Source: Echinarachnius parma (lineage: Eukaryota > Echinodermata > Echinoidea > Clypeasteroida > Echinarachniidae). Taken from it: a stretch of DNA of 64,000 nt. The position numbers were made by a program, and so were the translations under genes. Positions 63,140 to 64,000 of this stretch are shown here, piece by piece (the stretch's first letter is position 1; each line of letters opens with the position of its first letter). The stretch spans positions 1 to 64,000 of the forward strand of contig JBAMJV010002041.1 in NCBI GenBank assembly GCA_037951105.1, in the 5' to 3' direction. The notes under the pieces were generated by a model. The model saw only the letters and a list, made by a program, of their open reading frames with translations. It was not told where the DNA came from and did no database searches.

Positions 63140-64000
63140 AAATTCAAGTTTGTTTACAGTTTTTGTCGTTGAAATTATCGAGGAGTTTTATTTATAGAAA
63201 GGTCATTTATGAATAGAAAGTCTAAATATAACTTGTTATTTATTTGTGGCAATCTCAGTTATTATTAGAAAGTCTTACTGGGAAAAGTGGTCACATGTCT
63301 TGCACTTGTAGTCTTGTTATTGTCCTAAAACGTTAAAGGGTACCACCACCCAAAAATAATATTCTTATTATAGAAAGGTACCATCTTTAGTATTCCATTC
63401 CTTCAACAAGTTCACAAAAATATGTTTTCAGAAAAAAACATATAATTGGAAAACGCATCACCATTCTCAACCATGCGTTCATGCGGTCTGAATTGCGTAG
63501 ACTATATGCGTGCTAAGCCAGAGCGCACTGTGCAGAGCGAATGAATCATCCGGGAATCTATTGACGTATGCTTGAAAGCATTGGCGTACTCGCAAATGCT
63601 TGGCCCGTATGGAACCAGGAAATAGCAGTGGTTCCGTAAGTGGTGGAAATTAATTGCTTTGTTTATGAATTACACAACCCTTTGCAAAATGTTGGGTATC
63701 TATTTGATATCACAAAACGGTACCAACACATATAATAATGTGTTGTCCTTTGCCTGGTGGTCCCCTTTAACATAAAGTTTGTTCACATTATGTTTTCAAA
63801 TAATGTGGCGTTTTATTTAAAGAAAGGTCATTTATGAATAGAAAGTCTTAATATAATTGAAATTTATTTTTGGCAATCTTGGTTAGTATTAGAAAGTCTA
63901 AATCAGAGAAAAGAGTAAAGTGTCTTGTACTTTTGTCTTATTATTGTCCTAAAACTTTAACGTAAAGTTTGTTCACATTATGTTTTCAAATAATGTGGCG
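63140..64000. repeat. Tandem repeat in WDR59 intron 16, about 190-bp unit
   Basis: 'aggtcatttatgaatagaaa', 'ttattattgtcctaaaac' and 'gtttgttcacattatgtttt' occur in order at 63150-63335 and 63775-63965, and a further unit begins at 63965 and runs off the window. A MITE splits the first and second units. Confidence 0.85.
63337..63766. mobile_element. TTAA-flanked MITE, 430 bp (family M12)
   Basis: AGGGTACCACCACCCAAA at the left and TGCCTGGTGGTCCCCT at the right, TTAA at 63333-63336 and 63767-63770. It is inserted in the tandem repeat listed above. Confidence 0.78.

Overview
The window is animal genomic DNA. It is AT-rich, with genes in many small exons split by long introns with GT-AG borders, and it is crowded with short non-autonomous DNA transposons, a tRNA-derived SINE family and microsatellites. 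The protein sequences and this repeat mix suggest a marine invertebrate deuterostome, most likely an echinoderm. That placement is an inference from general familiarity and no species can be named.

Region by region. (1) 1-7.1 kb: no supported gene; MITEs, a three-copy tandem repeat, poly-G tracts. (2) 7.4-16.8 kb, + strand: the 3' part of a gene for a single-pass membrane protein with one CUB domain, one LDLa module, a transmembrane helix, a Cys5 juxtamembrane run and a Pro/Tyr/Ser-rich tail; its first exon(s) with the signal peptide were not found. A 3' UTR of about 2.8-3.7 kb probably follows. (3) 16.8-21.9 kb: intergenic, with nested MITEs, a decayed tRNA-like sequence and an (AAAC)n repeat. 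(4) 22.05 kb to the right edge, + strand: WDR59, the GATOR2 subunit that promotes mTORC1 signalling. Sixteen coding exons can be placed with consistent phases; they encode the first 581 residues (the WD40 propeller, the RWD domain and the IPFPRTSGARFC stretch). The C-terminal exons lie beyond the window. (5) WDR59 intron 4 (20.8 kb) holds two long open frames on the same strand (34946-36010 and 42703-44040) that look like nested genes of unknown function.

The most striking property is repeated tandem duplication of 100-300 bp segments in all of these genes. Where a duplicated segment straddles an exon border, truncated exon copies are left in the intron: upstream copies keep the acceptor side, downstream copies keep the donor side, and one intact exon remains. 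Ages range from copies identical over 48 bases (52751) to barely recognisable ones. A second highlight is a nested set of mobile elements in WDR59 intron 1: a foldback element of about 0.9 kb whose right arm carries two hAT-like insertions, each with its own target duplication. No RNA gene, CRISPR array, retrovirus-like element or other complete autonomous element was recognised.
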